NCBI RefSeq assembly: GCF_025370875.1
Contig: NZ_JAMXFD010000001.1
Span: 162,182-226,181, forward strand
Direction of reading: 5' to 3'
Source of the DNA: Laspinema palackyanum D2c
Lineage (GTDB): Bacteria; Cyanobacteriota; Cyanobacteriia; Cyanobacteriales; Laspinemataceae
Length of the DNA stretch: 64,000 nucleotides
Of this stretch, positions 8,918 through 17,616 are shown one piece after another (within the stretch, counting starts at the first letter, position 1; every line of letters starts with the position of its first letter). Made by a program: the position numbers and the translations under genes. The notes under the pieces were generated by a model, which had not been told where the DNA came from, searched no databases, and saw only the letters and a program-made list of their open reading frames with translations.

Positions 8918-9832
8918 TTACCTTCCTAAAATTTGAGCGCGGATGAAATCTTCGGGATTTTCTGCCACCCATCCCTGGTCCGAAGTAGCGCGAACTTCAA
9001 AATGGAGATGGGGTTCAGTGCTATCAGGATTCCCCGAGTAACCAACCCTGCCGATTTGTTGAGACTGCCGCACCTGTTCACCCAGGGTCACCGAGATTTC
9101 ACTCAAATGGGCGTAGCGAGTTTGTTTACCCCCGGCATGATTAATCACAATGAGATTGCCATAGGCACCGCGATCGCCTGCAAAAACAACCACCCCATTA
9201 TCCCCCGCTAAGACTGGGGTTCCGATCGCCGCCTTGTAATCAATCCCACTATGAAACTTCGGTTCTCCACTGCCTGAATTTAACCGAGTATAGCCAAATC
9301 TTAAAATCGGTTCCGCTTCGACCGGGAGGGGATAACCGGGAATAGGATTCAAAGTCGGATCCACAAAAGATGTCACAGTTCCGGACCCTTCTGGATTGGT
9401 ACTGGACCAGATGACTCCGGGAACAAAAACAACCAGAGGAGGGGAAACTAAACAGCCATTATTATCAAAAATTGCTGCTGCGGGGATCTTATAAATTGCT
9501 TCTAAGTCATTCCAACTTTGTCCCGGTTGGACTCGGACCTCTATCCCATCAAAAGGAGCAATCCGAATGGATGTTCCCACCGGCGCTAAACCACTTTGTA
9601 GAGGCGGATTCATCCCCATCAGGGTTTCTGGTTTCAGTTCATATTGGGCGGCAATACTTTCGACTGTTTCACCGTTCGCAATCTGATGACGTTGAATGCG
9701 ATCGAGTGCCGGAAGTCCCAACATGGCCGGACAATTATTTGTCGGCGTTTCGGTATTGGCCGTGGCACTCCAGGGAGTCAGGGTTAGGGAGAGAAGGGTG
9801 GGCAAGAAAATCAGCCAACGGGATAACATCAT
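8918..9832 (-). CDS. Secreted LysM and M23 (LytM) peptidoglycan endopeptidase
   Basis: The 304-aa protein has a signal peptide (residues 1 to about 25). Residues about 45-130 hold two LysM-like repeats (HQIANGETVESIAAQYELKPETLMGMNP; QPGQSWNDLEAIYKIPAAAIFDNNG) that bind glycan. The C-terminal M23 metallopeptidase domain has the zinc ligands in HSGIDYK (His and Asp) and HLHFEV (second His), plus RYAHLSEI, so it looks active. It probably cleaves peptide cross-links in the periplasm and takes part in cell division or wall remodelling. It is convergent with glgA. The start at 9832 reads MMLSRWL; the second Met is equally possible. Confidence 0.9.
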   Translation of the reverse strand: MMLSRWLIFLPTLLSLTLTPWSATANTETPTNNCPAMLGLPALDRIQRHQIANGETVESIAAQYELKPETLMGMNPPLQSGLAPVGTSIRIAPFDGIEVRVQPGQSWNDLEAIYKIPAAAIFDNNGCLVSPPLVVFVPGVIWSSTNPEGSGTVTSFVDPTLNPIPGYPLPVEAEPILRFGYTRLNSGSGEPKFHSGIDYKAAIGTPVLAGDNGVVVFAGDRGAYGNLIVINHAGGKQTRYAHLSEISVTLGEQVRQSQQIGRVGYSGNPDSTEPHLHFEVRATSDQGWVAENPEDFIRAQILGR

Positions 9833-9964
9833 AGCAATTCCACGGTAAGTATTGAGAGTGAATCCTCTATCAAAGTTCAGGCTAATTTTGGAAAATCAAG
9901 GTTTTTGGTTCGATTTTAACATGATTTTTCACCCCCTGCCCTCCCACCGTCGTTTCTTCTTCCT

Positions 9965-10091
9965 GTTCGTAGTAACGCCTTCAGGCGTTATCAATGTTCG
10001 TAGTAACGCCTTCAGTCGTTTCCGGACGTTCAACGTCACGACTTCAGTCGTCTCCGGATGTTCGTAGTAACGACTTCAGTCGTTCTCTTCC
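9965..10091 (+). repeat. Tandem ~31-bp palindromic repeats, block 1 (four copies)
   Basis: Four units of about 31-32 bp follow one another. Each starts with GTTCGTAGTAACG or GTTCAACGTCACG and contains the near-palindrome ACGACTTCAGTCGT or a variant with ACGCCTTCAGGCGT, where both arms changed together. That compensation suggests the hairpin itself is kept. Confidence 0.75.
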
Positions 10092-10231
10092 CCAAGTTCC
10101 AATCTCCCGAAATTAAAGATATTTTTATGGTGTAAAAAATATTATTCTTGTGATTTTTGCATAACAATTCCCTGGCTTTTAATTGACAATATTAAGTGAA
10201 ATGTGACTAATGAATTACCTCTAAAAGGTAG

Positions 10232-10251
10232 GGGCGATTCGCGAATCGCCC
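10232..10251. repeat. 20-bp perfect palindrome with GCGATTCGCGAATCGC core
   Basis: GGGCGATTCGCGAATCGCCC is perfectly self-complementary. Its 16-bp core is identical to the centre of the larger palindrome at 31518-31559, so this is a shorter member of the same family. Confidence 0.8.
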
Positions 10252-10257
10252 TTAAGA

Positions 10258-10344
10258 AACGACTGAAGTCGGGACGTTGAACGAAGAGAACGACTGAAGT
10301 CGGGACGTTGAACGAAGAGAACGACTGAAGTCGGGACGTTGAAC
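10258..10344 (-). repeat. Tandem 31-bp palindromic repeats, block 2 (three copies)
   Basis: Two full units and one partial unit of 31 bp are almost identical: AACGACTGAAGTCGGGACG then TTGAACGAAGAG. They are the reverse complement of the block 1 type, so the two blocks form a large inverted arrangement around about 170 bp of AT-rich sequence. Confidence 0.8.
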
Positions 10345-10613
10345 TGGGGGAAATGTTGGAAATTGGGGGGCTTCAAGCAGCCCAAATAACAACAATCCCG
10401 TCCGAATGCCTCGAACGGGATTGTCTCTTATAGGGATTATTAAAAAGGCCAAGGGCCTGTGTTATGAACACCTGAAACGGTGCGGTTTGTTATGTTTCTA
10501 CTGTATCTGAATCCTGGGTGTCAGATTATCCCCCTTTGGATAGAACTCCACGAACCAGTAGAGAGAGACGGATTGAGAGAGGTCCCTCGCTGGTCCCCAT
10601 TCTTGGACTGGAT

Positions 10614-11498
10614 TTAACTTAAAATTCCGGCAATCATGCCAGCGAGTAAGACAAATCCGATCGCCACATTTTGACCAAAAATCTGGCCGTAAGTGGTTCT
10701 GGGAATGTCTTCCTGGCGCAGTTGGAGATATTCCCAACTCCACAGCAGAATGGCGATCGCCACGGCAACCCAAAAGGGTATGGTCAGATTTAACTGGACT
10801 CCCTCCCAAATCAATAATCCCGCCGTCGCCAAAAAGAAGAAAGCAACCGCTTCTGCCGCCCGACTGCCAAAAAATAAGGCACTAGAGTTCACCCCCAACC
10901 GGCGATCATCCTCGCGATCGCTCATGGCATACACCGTATCAAATCCCAAGGTCCATAACACCGTGGCCCCCCATAAAATCCAGGTGGAGGTCTCTAAGTG
11001 AGATGCCGCTGCACTCCAGCTAATCAGGACCGCAAATCCCCAGGCGATGGACAAAACCAACTGAGGAACCGGAAACACTCGTTTCGCCAGAGGATAGCCA
11101 ATAATCACCGGGACTGCCGCCACGGACAACCCAAAACTGAGGGGATTGAGATACAGTGCCAGAATCCCTGCACAAGCAAAAGCGACGATCGCAACTACAA
11201 TGCCAATTTTGATGGAGAGTTCGCGGGATGCCAACGGGCGATCGCGCGTGCGTTCCACTTGCGGATCAATATCCCGATCCCACAAATCATTCACCACGCA
11301 ACCGGCGGCACTGGTTGCCAAAGACCCTAAAATAATCACCCCAACCAGAAGTACCGGGGGCGTTCCTTCCGCCGCTAAAAATACGGCCCATAGCGCCGGA
11401 ATCATTAAAATCAGGCGTCCGGCAGGTTTATTCCACCGTAACAGCCGAATTACTGCTTGCCAAGTCGGTTCGCTCGGGTTGGGTTGTGACGTCACCAT
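10614..11498 (-). CDS. 4-hydroxybenzoate polyprenyltransferase, UbiA family (plastoquinone synthesis)
   Basis: The 294-aa protein is a multi-helix membrane enzyme with both Asp-rich UbiA motifs: NDLWDRDIDPQVERTRDRPL (first) and SDREDDRRLGVNSSALFFG (second), which bind the prenyl diphosphate through magnesium. In cyanobacteria this family attaches solanesyl to 4-hydroxybenzoate in plastoquinone-9 synthesis (Synechocystis slr0926 type). Eight or nine hydrophobic helices are visible. The start MVTSQPNPSEPTW has a soluble N-terminus typical of the family. It is divergent from the Ppx/GppA gene, with a ~290-bp shared upstream region. Confidence 0.9.
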   Translation of the reverse strand: MVTSQPNPSEPTWQAVIRLLRWNKPAGRLILMIPALWAVFLAAEGTPPVLLVGVIILGSLATSAAGCVVNDLWDRDIDPQVERTRDRPLASRELSIKIGIVVAIVAFACAGILALYLNPLSFGLSVAAVPVIIGYPLAKRVFPVPQLVLSIAWGFAVLISWSAAASHLETSTWILWGATVLWTLGFDTVYAMSDREDDRRLGVNSSALFFGSRAAEAVAFFFLATAGLLIWEGVQLNLTIPFWVAVAIAILLWSWEYLQLRQEDIPRTTYGQIFGQNVAIGFVLLAGMIAGILS

Positions 11499-11789
11499 TA
11501 CATTTACTTAAATTAATTCGCGAGATGTTTCATTAATACGATATCGTTATCTTGGGTTCAACAGTGGAATCGATCCCTAACCCCGGGATATCGGTTGGAT
11601 GCATTCTCGTCATCCAGAGCGAAAATTTGTCAATGCCTTAATTAGCAACCTCCGGGTGAGTTAAGCCAATCCCACACAAAGAATGCAACAGTTGCCTCTT
11701 TGACCGGAGATATTCCTCAATTCCGGTTCGATTCCGGCTTGCACCCCATAGTCACGCATCGCCGCCTTACTTTCCTGGAGGGAAAAACA

Positions 11790-13439
11790 ATGACCTTGAG
11801 CAAATCCGTTCCCATCGTGAGGATTCCGGATCCCGATGTGGGGAAACAACATATTCTCGCTGCGATCGATATGGGAACGAACTCCCTGCACATGGTGGTT
11901 GTCAAAATTGACCCAACCCTACCGAGTTTTACGATTATGACCCGGGAAAAGGAAACCGTGCGTTTGGGCGATCGCGAGATCAAAACGGGCAACCTCAAAC
12001 CGGAAGTCATGGCACGCACTCTCTCAGCGCTGCGACGCTTCCAGCAACGCGCTGAGAGTCTGAATGCCGAACAAGTGGTTGCCGTGGCTACCTCTGCGAT
12101 GCGCGAAGCCCCCAATGGCAGGGACTTTCTCAAGGAAATTGAAACCGAACTGGGACTCCGGGTCAGTTTAATTTCTGGACAGGAAGAAGCGCGACGAATC
12201 TATCTCGGCGTTCTCTCGGGGATGGACTTTAATGAAGAACCCCATATCATTATTGATATTGGGGGCGGTTCCACGGAACTGATTTTAGGGGATGGTCATG
12301 AGCCCCGGTTCCTGAGTAGCACGAAAATTGGGGCCGTGCGTCTGACCAGCGAATTTATTACCACGGACCCGATTAGTAACAGCGAGTTTGACTTTTTGCA
12401 AGCTTACATTCGCGGGATGTTAGAGCGTCCAGTAGAGGAGTTGCAGGCGCAGTTGTACTTGGATGAACAGCCTCGGTTAGTGGGGACCTCGGGAACCATT
12501 GAAACCCTCGCCGTGGCGATCGCCCGGGAAAAACAGGGACTCGAACCCTCTCCCCTCACCGGCTATCAATTCAAATTAAAAGACTTATCTGATTTTGTCC
12601 AACGCTTGCGGAAACTCTCCTACCATCAACGGTTAGCCATTCCGGGGATGTCGGATAAGCGCGCCGAAATTATCCTCCCGGGTGCTTTAATTTTGCTCGA
12701 AGCGATGACTTTGTTGAAGATGGACTCCCTCACCGTCTGCGAGCGATCGCTACGAGAAGGCGTCATCGTCGATTGGATGCTCACCCACGGTTTAATTGAG
12801 GACCGTCTGCGCTACCAGAGTTCCATCCGGCAACGCAGTACCCTCAAAATTGCCCAAAAATACCGCGTTAATCTCGACTCTGCCGAACGAATTGCCGGAT
12901 TTGTTCTAACTTTATTCGATCGCACCCAAGGGTTACTCCATGACTGGGGTTTAAATGAACGAGAATTACTCTGGTCAGCCGCAATTTTGCATAACTGCGG
13001 GATTCATATCAGTCATTCCGCTCATCACAAACACTCCTATTATCTAATTCGTAATGGGGAGTTGCTGGGATATACGGATACCGAGGTGGAAATCATTGCC
13101 AATCTCGCCCGTTATCACCGCCAGAGTGCACCGAAGAAAAAGCATGATAATTATCGGAATTTGACCAGCAAGCCCCATCGCAAAATGGTGAGTCAATTGA
13201 GTGCGTTGTTACGCTTGGCTGTTGCCCTAGACCGCCGCCAAGTTGGGGCGATCGCTCAACTCGGTTGCCGCTATTTCCCCAACACCAAACAACTGCATTT
13301 AATCCTCCATCCCAATGAACCGGATGATCCGTGCGTTTTAGAACTCTGGAGTTTGGACCAGAAAAAAATCGTATTTGAAGAGGAATATGACATTCAGTTA
13401 ATTCCAAAACTAGAAGCGGTTCCGGTTGCCCTGCGCTAA
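11790..13439 (+). CDS. ppx: Exopolyphosphatase / pppGpp phosphohydrolase (Ppx/GppA)
   Basis: The 549-aa protein belongs to the ASKHA fold. AAIDMGTNSLHMVV (about residue 24 onward), VAVATSAMREAPNG, IDIGGGSTELILGDG and GTSGTIETLAVAI are the phosphate-binding and hinge motifs. The C-terminal half (about 320-510) is the HD-like domain of long Ppx/GppA proteins, with LHNCGIHISHSAHHKHSYYLI. It should hydrolyse polyphosphate and possibly pppGpp in the cytoplasm. The ATG at 11790 has GGAGGG about 10 bases upstream and is preferred over the TTG at 11700. The next gene starts 50 bp downstream and may be cotranscribed. Confidence 0.92.
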   Translation: MTLSKSVPIVRIPDPDVGKQHILAAIDMGTNSLHMVVVKIDPTLPSFTIMTREKETVRLGDREIKTGNLKPEVMARTLSALRRFQQRAESLNAEQVVAVATSAMREAPNGRDFLKEIETELGLRVSLISGQEEARRIYLGVLSGMDFNEEPHIIIDIGGGSTELILGDGHEPRFLSSTKIGAVRLTSEFITTDPISNSEFDFLQAYIRGMLERPVEELQAQLYLDEQPRLVGTSGTIETLAVAIAREKQGLEPSPLTGYQFKLKDLSDFVQRLRKLSYHQRLAIPGMSDKRAEIILPGALILLEAMTLLKMDSLTVCERSLREGVIVDWMLTHGLIEDRLRYQSSIRQRSTLKIAQKYRVNLDSAERIAGFVLTLFDRTQGLLHDWGLNERELLWSAAILHNCGIHISHSAHHKHSYYLIRNGELLGYTDTEVEIIANLARYHRQSAPKKKHDNYRNLTSKPHRKMVSQLSALLRLAVALDRRQVGAIAQLGCRYFPNTKQLHLILHPNEPDDPCVLELWSLDQKKIVFEEEYDIQLIPKLEAVPVALR

Positions 13440-13489
13440 CCGTTTTATTTCCTGATTTTGCTAACCCTTTAATCCGGTGTCTGCAAGCC

Positions 13490-14704
13490 ATGAATCTTTC
13501 TTTTGTTTCCCGCTATCTTCACAGTTTAAATCGTTACAAATGGCTAGTTTTGGCGCTGATGACTGCCGGATTGGGCATCGGAGGTGTGATGGCTTTGCAG
13601 ATAGAACCCATTCCCAAATATATTGCGACGGGTTCTTTACGCGGGACTGAACTGCCGGATTCTTTGTCGGAAACCACCCGGCAAATTATTAATCAAGGGC
13701 AGCAATTTTCTCAGCCGGAAGAGTTGGTCCGGTTACTGTTGGCGGATAATGTAATTCAAGCGGTGGCAGATAATGTGAATCTGTCTCCGGTGGAAGTTCG
13801 CGATCGCCTGTTATTGAAACTCCCCAGTCCCGAAACCTCCGGGTCTCTCCGGGTGATGTATCGAGATAATAACTCCGAACGCGCCCTCCAAACTGCATCG
13901 GGACTGATGCAGGCAATGGTCCAGCAGAGTCAACTGATTAATACAGCGCGTCTCAATGGCGTGGTGGAACAGCTCAATCTCCGCCTCTCCCAAGCGCGTC
14001 AAGAACTCCAGTCCGCCCAACAAAATTTAGATGAGTATTATGGAGTCGATGAGGCAGAGCGATCGCAACTGCAACAAGCGGTGACCCTCAAACAAGAAAG
14101 ACTGACTCAGATCCAAACTGCCATAACGGAAGCGACTCAGGCGCAAGGGGAAATGATCAGCAGTTTGAGGATTGCTGAATCCCCCCAAGTTGCCGAAACC
14201 AAAGCCAATCAACCCTTTATTGCAACCTTAACCCTCGGGGCGATCGCGGGATTAGCCTTCAGTGCTCTGGTTATTTTACTCTTAGCTTTAGTCACGAACC
14301 CACTTCATTACAAAGCCTTTCGCCGTCAGTTATTGACCGCCTATAAAGGACGATGCCCCATTACCGGCTGTGATGTAGAAGAGGCCCTGGAAGTGGTTCG
14401 TCTCGACCCCCATCAGCCAACCCGTTCTAGTGATATCTGGAATGGCTTAATTTTGAGGGCGGATATTCAACGCTTATTCGCCGCCAAACAAATTGCGATC
14501 GAACCCGGAACATTGCAAGTCCTGCTTTCTCCCGAATTAGGCCAAACCAACTATGGCAAATTAGCCGGTCGGCGGCTGTCTGTCCCAGAGGAAGAAGCCC
14601 ATAGACCTAATTTAGATGCCCTAGATGCACATTATCGCCAATGTCCGTGGAACACTGACTGTACTCCAGAACCGAAAGAAACCGAAGATTTAACATCAGT
14701 TTAA
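13490..14704 (+). CDS. Wzz-like membrane protein fused to a degenerate HNH_2 domain
   Basis: The 404-aa protein has two membrane helices (about residues 19-36 and 248-270) enclosing a chain-length-determinant (Wzz/PCP)-like region. This region has GSLRG..., a helical part and a long coiled coil (about 160-235, LRLSQARQELQSAQQNLDEYY). After the second helix a cytoplasmic domain of about 135 residues follows the HNH_2 nuclease pattern: YKGRCPITGCDVEEALEVVR, then IWNGLILRADIQRLF. Compared with the usual EAAHIxPxx...SNGLLLRADLHRLFDAG pattern, the two catalytic His are Arg (304) and Gln (327), and the Asp is Ala (331); Asn318 is kept. The fold is probably retained while the nuclease is inactive. 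It follows ppx by 50 bp. A role in envelope polysaccharide or a membrane-held nucleic-acid sensor are both guesses. Confidence 0.75.
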   Translation: MNLSFVSRYLHSLNRYKWLVLALMTAGLGIGGVMALQIEPIPKYIATGSLRGTELPDSLSETTRQIINQGQQFSQPEELVRLLLADNVIQAVADNVNLSPVEVRDRLLLKLPSPETSGSLRVMYRDNNSERALQTASGLMQAMVQQSQLINTARLNGVVEQLNLRLSQARQELQSAQQNLDEYYGVDEAERSQLQQAVTLKQERLTQIQTAITEATQAQGEMISSLRIAESPQVAETKANQPFIATLTLGAIAGLAFSALVILLLALVTNPLHYKAFRRQLLTAYKGRCPITGCDVEEALEVVRLDPHQPTRSSDIWNGLILRADIQRLFAAKQIAIEPGTLQVLLSPELGQTNYGKLAGRRLSVPEEEAHRPNLDALDAHYRQCPWNTDCTPEPKETEDLTSV

Positions 14705-15118
14705 TTGGCGGGTCTATTGTCCGTAATTCCACCGATAATGCCCAGAGTTGGCGGATTCTGCCCTCTTTAGTTCGGTGCAGTTTTCTTTAAACTTTTCATA
14801 AAGAAAAGCCTAAAAATCTGCAAAACTTCATCAAATTTTCACAATTCTCTGCCACCCAGTAAAAATAAAACAATTTAATGACTCCCCGAAGGGATAAAAG
14901 GTTCAATCCATTTTAAATCAAGGGCTGTAGCGGGGGATGGAATGCAAAAAATCCCAGTAAAAGTTGCCTGAAAACCTTCTGTATTCATATCTTCTGGAGT
15001 TGCAGACTGGGTTATTCTCACCCCCCTCAAAAAACAATTTATTTTTTTATCTTTCTTGTCCAGATAGAGCAGAAGGAATGCGTATTAGGGATTATCAGTT
15101 ACCCTAGGCAATTCCTTT
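14705..15118. other. Intergenic gap, nothing recognised
   Basis: This is AT-rich DNA between the Wzz-HNH gene and a small secreted protein gene, both rightward. It should contain the promoter of the latter. No RNA gene, strong hairpin or repeat is visible. Confidence 0.4.
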
Positions 15119-15475
15119 ATGCGCCTCTCTACTATTCTTGTTCTCTCTACTCTGTTATTTGCTAATCTTGCTCCGAGTGCCAAGTCTTTCTCCCTAGAGC
15201 CTTTGGCTACCGACAGTAAGGGATTCTTTTCTCATCCCTATTTAGCAAGCTTCACCTTACCCTCGGAAAACAACCAGATTAACCCTTGCGAGACTGAGGA
15301 TAGCAAACCGGGTTGCAGCCGCCGGGACTTGCGCGCTTCGGAAGGAGAACAGTCCCCGACTGATAGCATCCTGATCGCTCAAAACCTCGTGAAGTCTAAC
15401 CAAGCTGAGCCTAACTGTCCGATGATGAAAACTCATCACCAAGTGGGACGCGGTAGTGGGCGATGCGAACCCTAA
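15119..15475 (+). CDS. Small secreted protein of unknown function
   Basis: The 118-aa product has a clear signal peptide (about residues 1-23, MRLSTILVLSTLLFANLAPSA). The mature part is polar and low in structure and holds four cysteines (CETEDSKPGC, CP, CEP). A strong terminator follows about 90 bp later. No family is recognised. Coding status is supported by the leader, the ATG start and the terminator. Confidence 0.6.
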   Translation: MRLSTILVLSTLLFANLAPSAKSFSLEPLATDSKGFFSHPYLASFTLPSENNQINPCETEDSKPGCSRRDLRASEGEQSPTDSILIAQNLVKSNQAEPNCPMMKTHHQVGRGSGRCEP

Positions 15476-15562
15476 GTCACGAACAAACTTTTTCCTCACC
15501 GCAAACATTCCTATCCAATCGCCTTTTCCTTTTGGGTATAGCAATGTTTGATTCCTTCAATC

Positions 15563-15600
15563 AAAAGCCGGTAGTCACCTTGAGGACTACCGGCTTTTGA
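15563..15600 (+). terminator. Strong hairpin terminator
   Basis: AAAAGCCGGTAGTC and GACTACCGGCTTTT form a near-perfect 14-bp stem with a short loop and end in a T-run. The A-run on the other side makes it usable from both strands. It ends the small secreted protein gene. Confidence 0.85.
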
Positions 15601-15700
15601 TTTAGGGGAGATGGGGGAGAGCCCCAATCGAGATGGGGGAGATGGGTCATTTGTCATTTGTCCTGGGTTGATAGGGGAGATTGCCATCGAGATGGGGGCT

Positions 15701-16099
15701 TTATTCGGGTCCCCGGAGGTTTTGATAGCGGGATAAGGCATAGGCATCAAATAAGATTCCGACTACGCTACAGGTGAGTCCAATAACGATCGCCCCTTGG
15801 AGGGGATGACCACTGCCAAAGGTGGATAAGAATTGTAACAACTGCTTAACAGCGGATTGACCGAGGTGGGTCAGTCCGGGAAGGTGGGCGATCGCCTCGG
15901 CAATGACTAATCCACCGGCCAAGGTTAGGGTCGGGACGGCAAAACTCAGTAAACTGGTTAATAATAGCGATCGCAGAACATGAGGAAACCTATTCATAAA
16001 ATCAAAACGGGATACCGATAAACTCTCTTTTTCGCCTGAATCTGAAACGCTTTGATTTATAAGATAGGCCCGATCGCAGCCCTCAAACAGTTCTGTCAC
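15701..16099 (-). CDS. Small membrane protein of unknown function
   Basis: Two hydrophobic segments are visible (LLLTSLLSFAVPTLTLAGGLVIAEAI and GAIVIGLTCSVVGILFDAYAL). The frame opens with a GTG at 16099 (132 aa), while an ATG at 15997 gives a 98-aa protein that begins MNRFPHVLRSLLL just before the first helix; the shorter form looks more natural. It diverges from the MlaE gene, 84 bp away when the GTG start is used. No function can be given. Confidence 0.6.
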   Translation of the reverse strand: MTELFEGCDRAYLINQSVSDSGEKESLSVSRFDFMNRFPHVLRSLLLTSLLSFAVPTLTLAGGLVIAEAIAHLPGLTHLGQSAVKQLLQFLSTFGSGHPLQGAIVIGLTCSVVGILFDAYALSRYQNLRGPE

Positions 16100-16183
16100 A
16101 AATATTAAATTTTGATTAAAAAAGTTGTTTAAAATTTGTAAACAACTCCACCCTTACCTGTCGTCACGCCCCTCAATACTCCT

Positions 16184-16972
16184 TTGACTCAAACTAAGTC
16201 AACCTCCAACTTAAGCCAGTGGTTTCAACGGTTGCTCTCCGCCATCGTCCTCGGTGGACAGGTGATCTTTCACCTCGTCTCCGGAAAAATTCACCGCCGC
16301 AACACCATCGAACAGATGGCCCTCGTCGGACCTGATTCCCTCTTTATCGCCCTCCTCACCGCCAGCTTTGTCGGCATGGTGTTCACCATCCAGGTGGCGC
16401 GGGAGTTCCTCAACTTTGGGGCTGGAAGCGCCGTGGGTGGGGTGTTGGCGATCGCCTTAGCGCGGGAACTGGCCCCAGTTTTAACCGCGATCGTTCTCGC
16501 CGGACGAGTCGGTTCTGCCTTTGCCGCAGAAATCGGCACCATGCAAGTCACCGAACAAATTGACGCCCTCTACATTCTCAAAACCGACCCCATCGATTAC
16601 CTCGTCATTCCCCGAGTCCTCGCCTGCTGTATCATGCTCCCCGTGTTGACCCTGCTCTCCTTTGCCACAGGAATGATCGGGGGAATGCTGATCGCCACCA
16701 ATTTCTATCCCATTTCTCAAACCGTCTTTCTCGATTCCGTCCGCAGCTTAGTCCAAACCTGGGATTTAATCACCGCCTCGATTAAAGCCTTGTGCTTTGG
16801 CGGGTTAATTGGCATCATTGGCTGTAGCTGGGGCTTGACCACCACCGGAGGGGCCAAAGGCGTAGGACAATCCACCACCACTGCCGTTGTTACCTCCCTA
16901 CTCGCCATCTTTACCTCCAACTTCTTTCTCTCCTGGCTGATGTTTCGCGGCATGGGGAGTGGGGTCTTCTAA
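16184..16972 (+). CDS. mlaE: MlaE-type ABC transporter permease (Ycf63 / DUF140)
   Basis: This 262-aa inner-membrane permease belongs to the lipid-trafficking MlaE family. Five to six helices are visible, with the typical ALARELAPVLTAIVLAGRVGSAFAAEIGTM loop and EQIDALYILKTDPIDYLVIPR. In cyanobacteria the relative Slr1045 works with an MlaF-like ATPase and an MCE substrate protein in lipid transport between membranes; these partners are not in the window. The only available in-frame start is the TTG at 16184. It leads a run with DUF3119, DUF3086 and plsY genes, which suggests membrane lipid homeostasis. Confidence 0.9.
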   Translation: MTQTKSTSNLSQWFQRLLSAIVLGGQVIFHLVSGKIHRRNTIEQMALVGPDSLFIALLTASFVGMVFTIQVAREFLNFGAGSAVGGVLAIALARELAPVLTAIVLAGRVGSAFAAEIGTMQVTEQIDALYILKTDPIDYLVIPRVLACCIMLPVLTLLSFATGMIGGMLIATNFYPISQTVFLDSVRSLVQTWDLITASIKALCFGGLIGIIGCSWGLTTTGGAKGVGQSTTTAVVTSLLAIFTSNFFLSWLMFRGMGSGVF

Positions 16973-17049
16973 TCGGATTCCGCGACTGAGCCTTTAAAAT
17001 AGAAACATTCACTTCTCTATCAGCCTCGATCGCAATACAGGGTACTGTT

Positions 17050-17439
17050 GTGACCACACCAACTTCCACTTCCACCTCAACCTCAACCCAAGAACTGGCT
17101 CCCAGTTACGTCCTCCCTTGGGCCTTTATCATCGGCAGTATTCCGCTCTTGGCCGTACAACCTTTGGCGAGTTTACCCATAGCCGCCTTCGGGTTATTTT
17201 TAATGGTCCAAGCGGCAACCATTCGCCTGCAATTTACCCCGAAAGCCTTAGATGTTTATCGCTCGGGAAACTTGATTCGCTCCTTTCCTTACGCCGAATG
17301 GATCAATTGGCGAATTTTCTGGCCTGGAGTTCCCATTCTGTTTTACTTTAAGGAAGTGAAAAGCATCCATTTCCTGCCAGTTTTGTTCGATCCCAAACAA
17401 CTTCAAGCCTGTTTGGAAGAACGCTGTCCCCGGATTTAA
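17050..17439 (+). CDS. DUF3119 family membrane protein
   Basis: The 129-aa protein has two hydrophobic helices (AFIIGSIPLLAVQPLASLPIAAFGLFLMV), then a PH-like beta region ending in FLPVLFDPKQLQACLEERCP, as in cyanobacterial and plastid DUF3119 proteins. The start is the GTG at 17050. The N-terminus is a Thr/Ser-rich tract (TSTSTSTST). It sits 77 bp after mlaE and before DUF3086. This neighbourhood is common in cyanobacteria but the function is unknown. Confidence 0.85.
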   Translation: MTTPTSTSTSTSTQELAPSYVLPWAFIIGSIPLLAVQPLASLPIAAFGLFLMVQAATIRLQFTPKALDVYRSGNLIRSFPYAEWINWRIFWPGVPILFYFKEVKSIHFLPVLFDPKQLQACLEERCPRI

Positions 17440-17616
17440 GGCCGATCGCCATCGTTGTACCACCGATTCTTTTACCCCTTTGAAATCCCACCCTATCCCC
17501 AACCTCGGGCTAGAGGCGCGATCGGGCCCTTGAATGGTTCTTTGACAGCACGCATCCCCGCCTTCCTAACTCCCTGCTCGGCTCTGGGTCATCTCTAAAG
17601 TTTAAAATATTTTGCC

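Larger units (their letters stand above)
9833..10613. other. Repeat-filled intergenic region
   Basis: Between the peptidase and the prenyltransferase, both leftward, lie two blocks of ~31-bp repeats in opposite orientation (9965-10091 and 10258-10344), a palindrome at 10232-10251 and a 10-bp-stem hairpin (AACAATCCCGT/ACGGGATTGT, about 10391-10424). No coding sequence is visible; open frames here only read through repeats. Confidence 0.6.

Noticed and set aside
9965-10344. Regular 31-bp repeats that look like a short CRISPR array
   Set aside because: The units follow each other with no variable spacers, the parts between palindromes are also conserved, the two blocks are in opposite orientation, and no cas genes are nearby.
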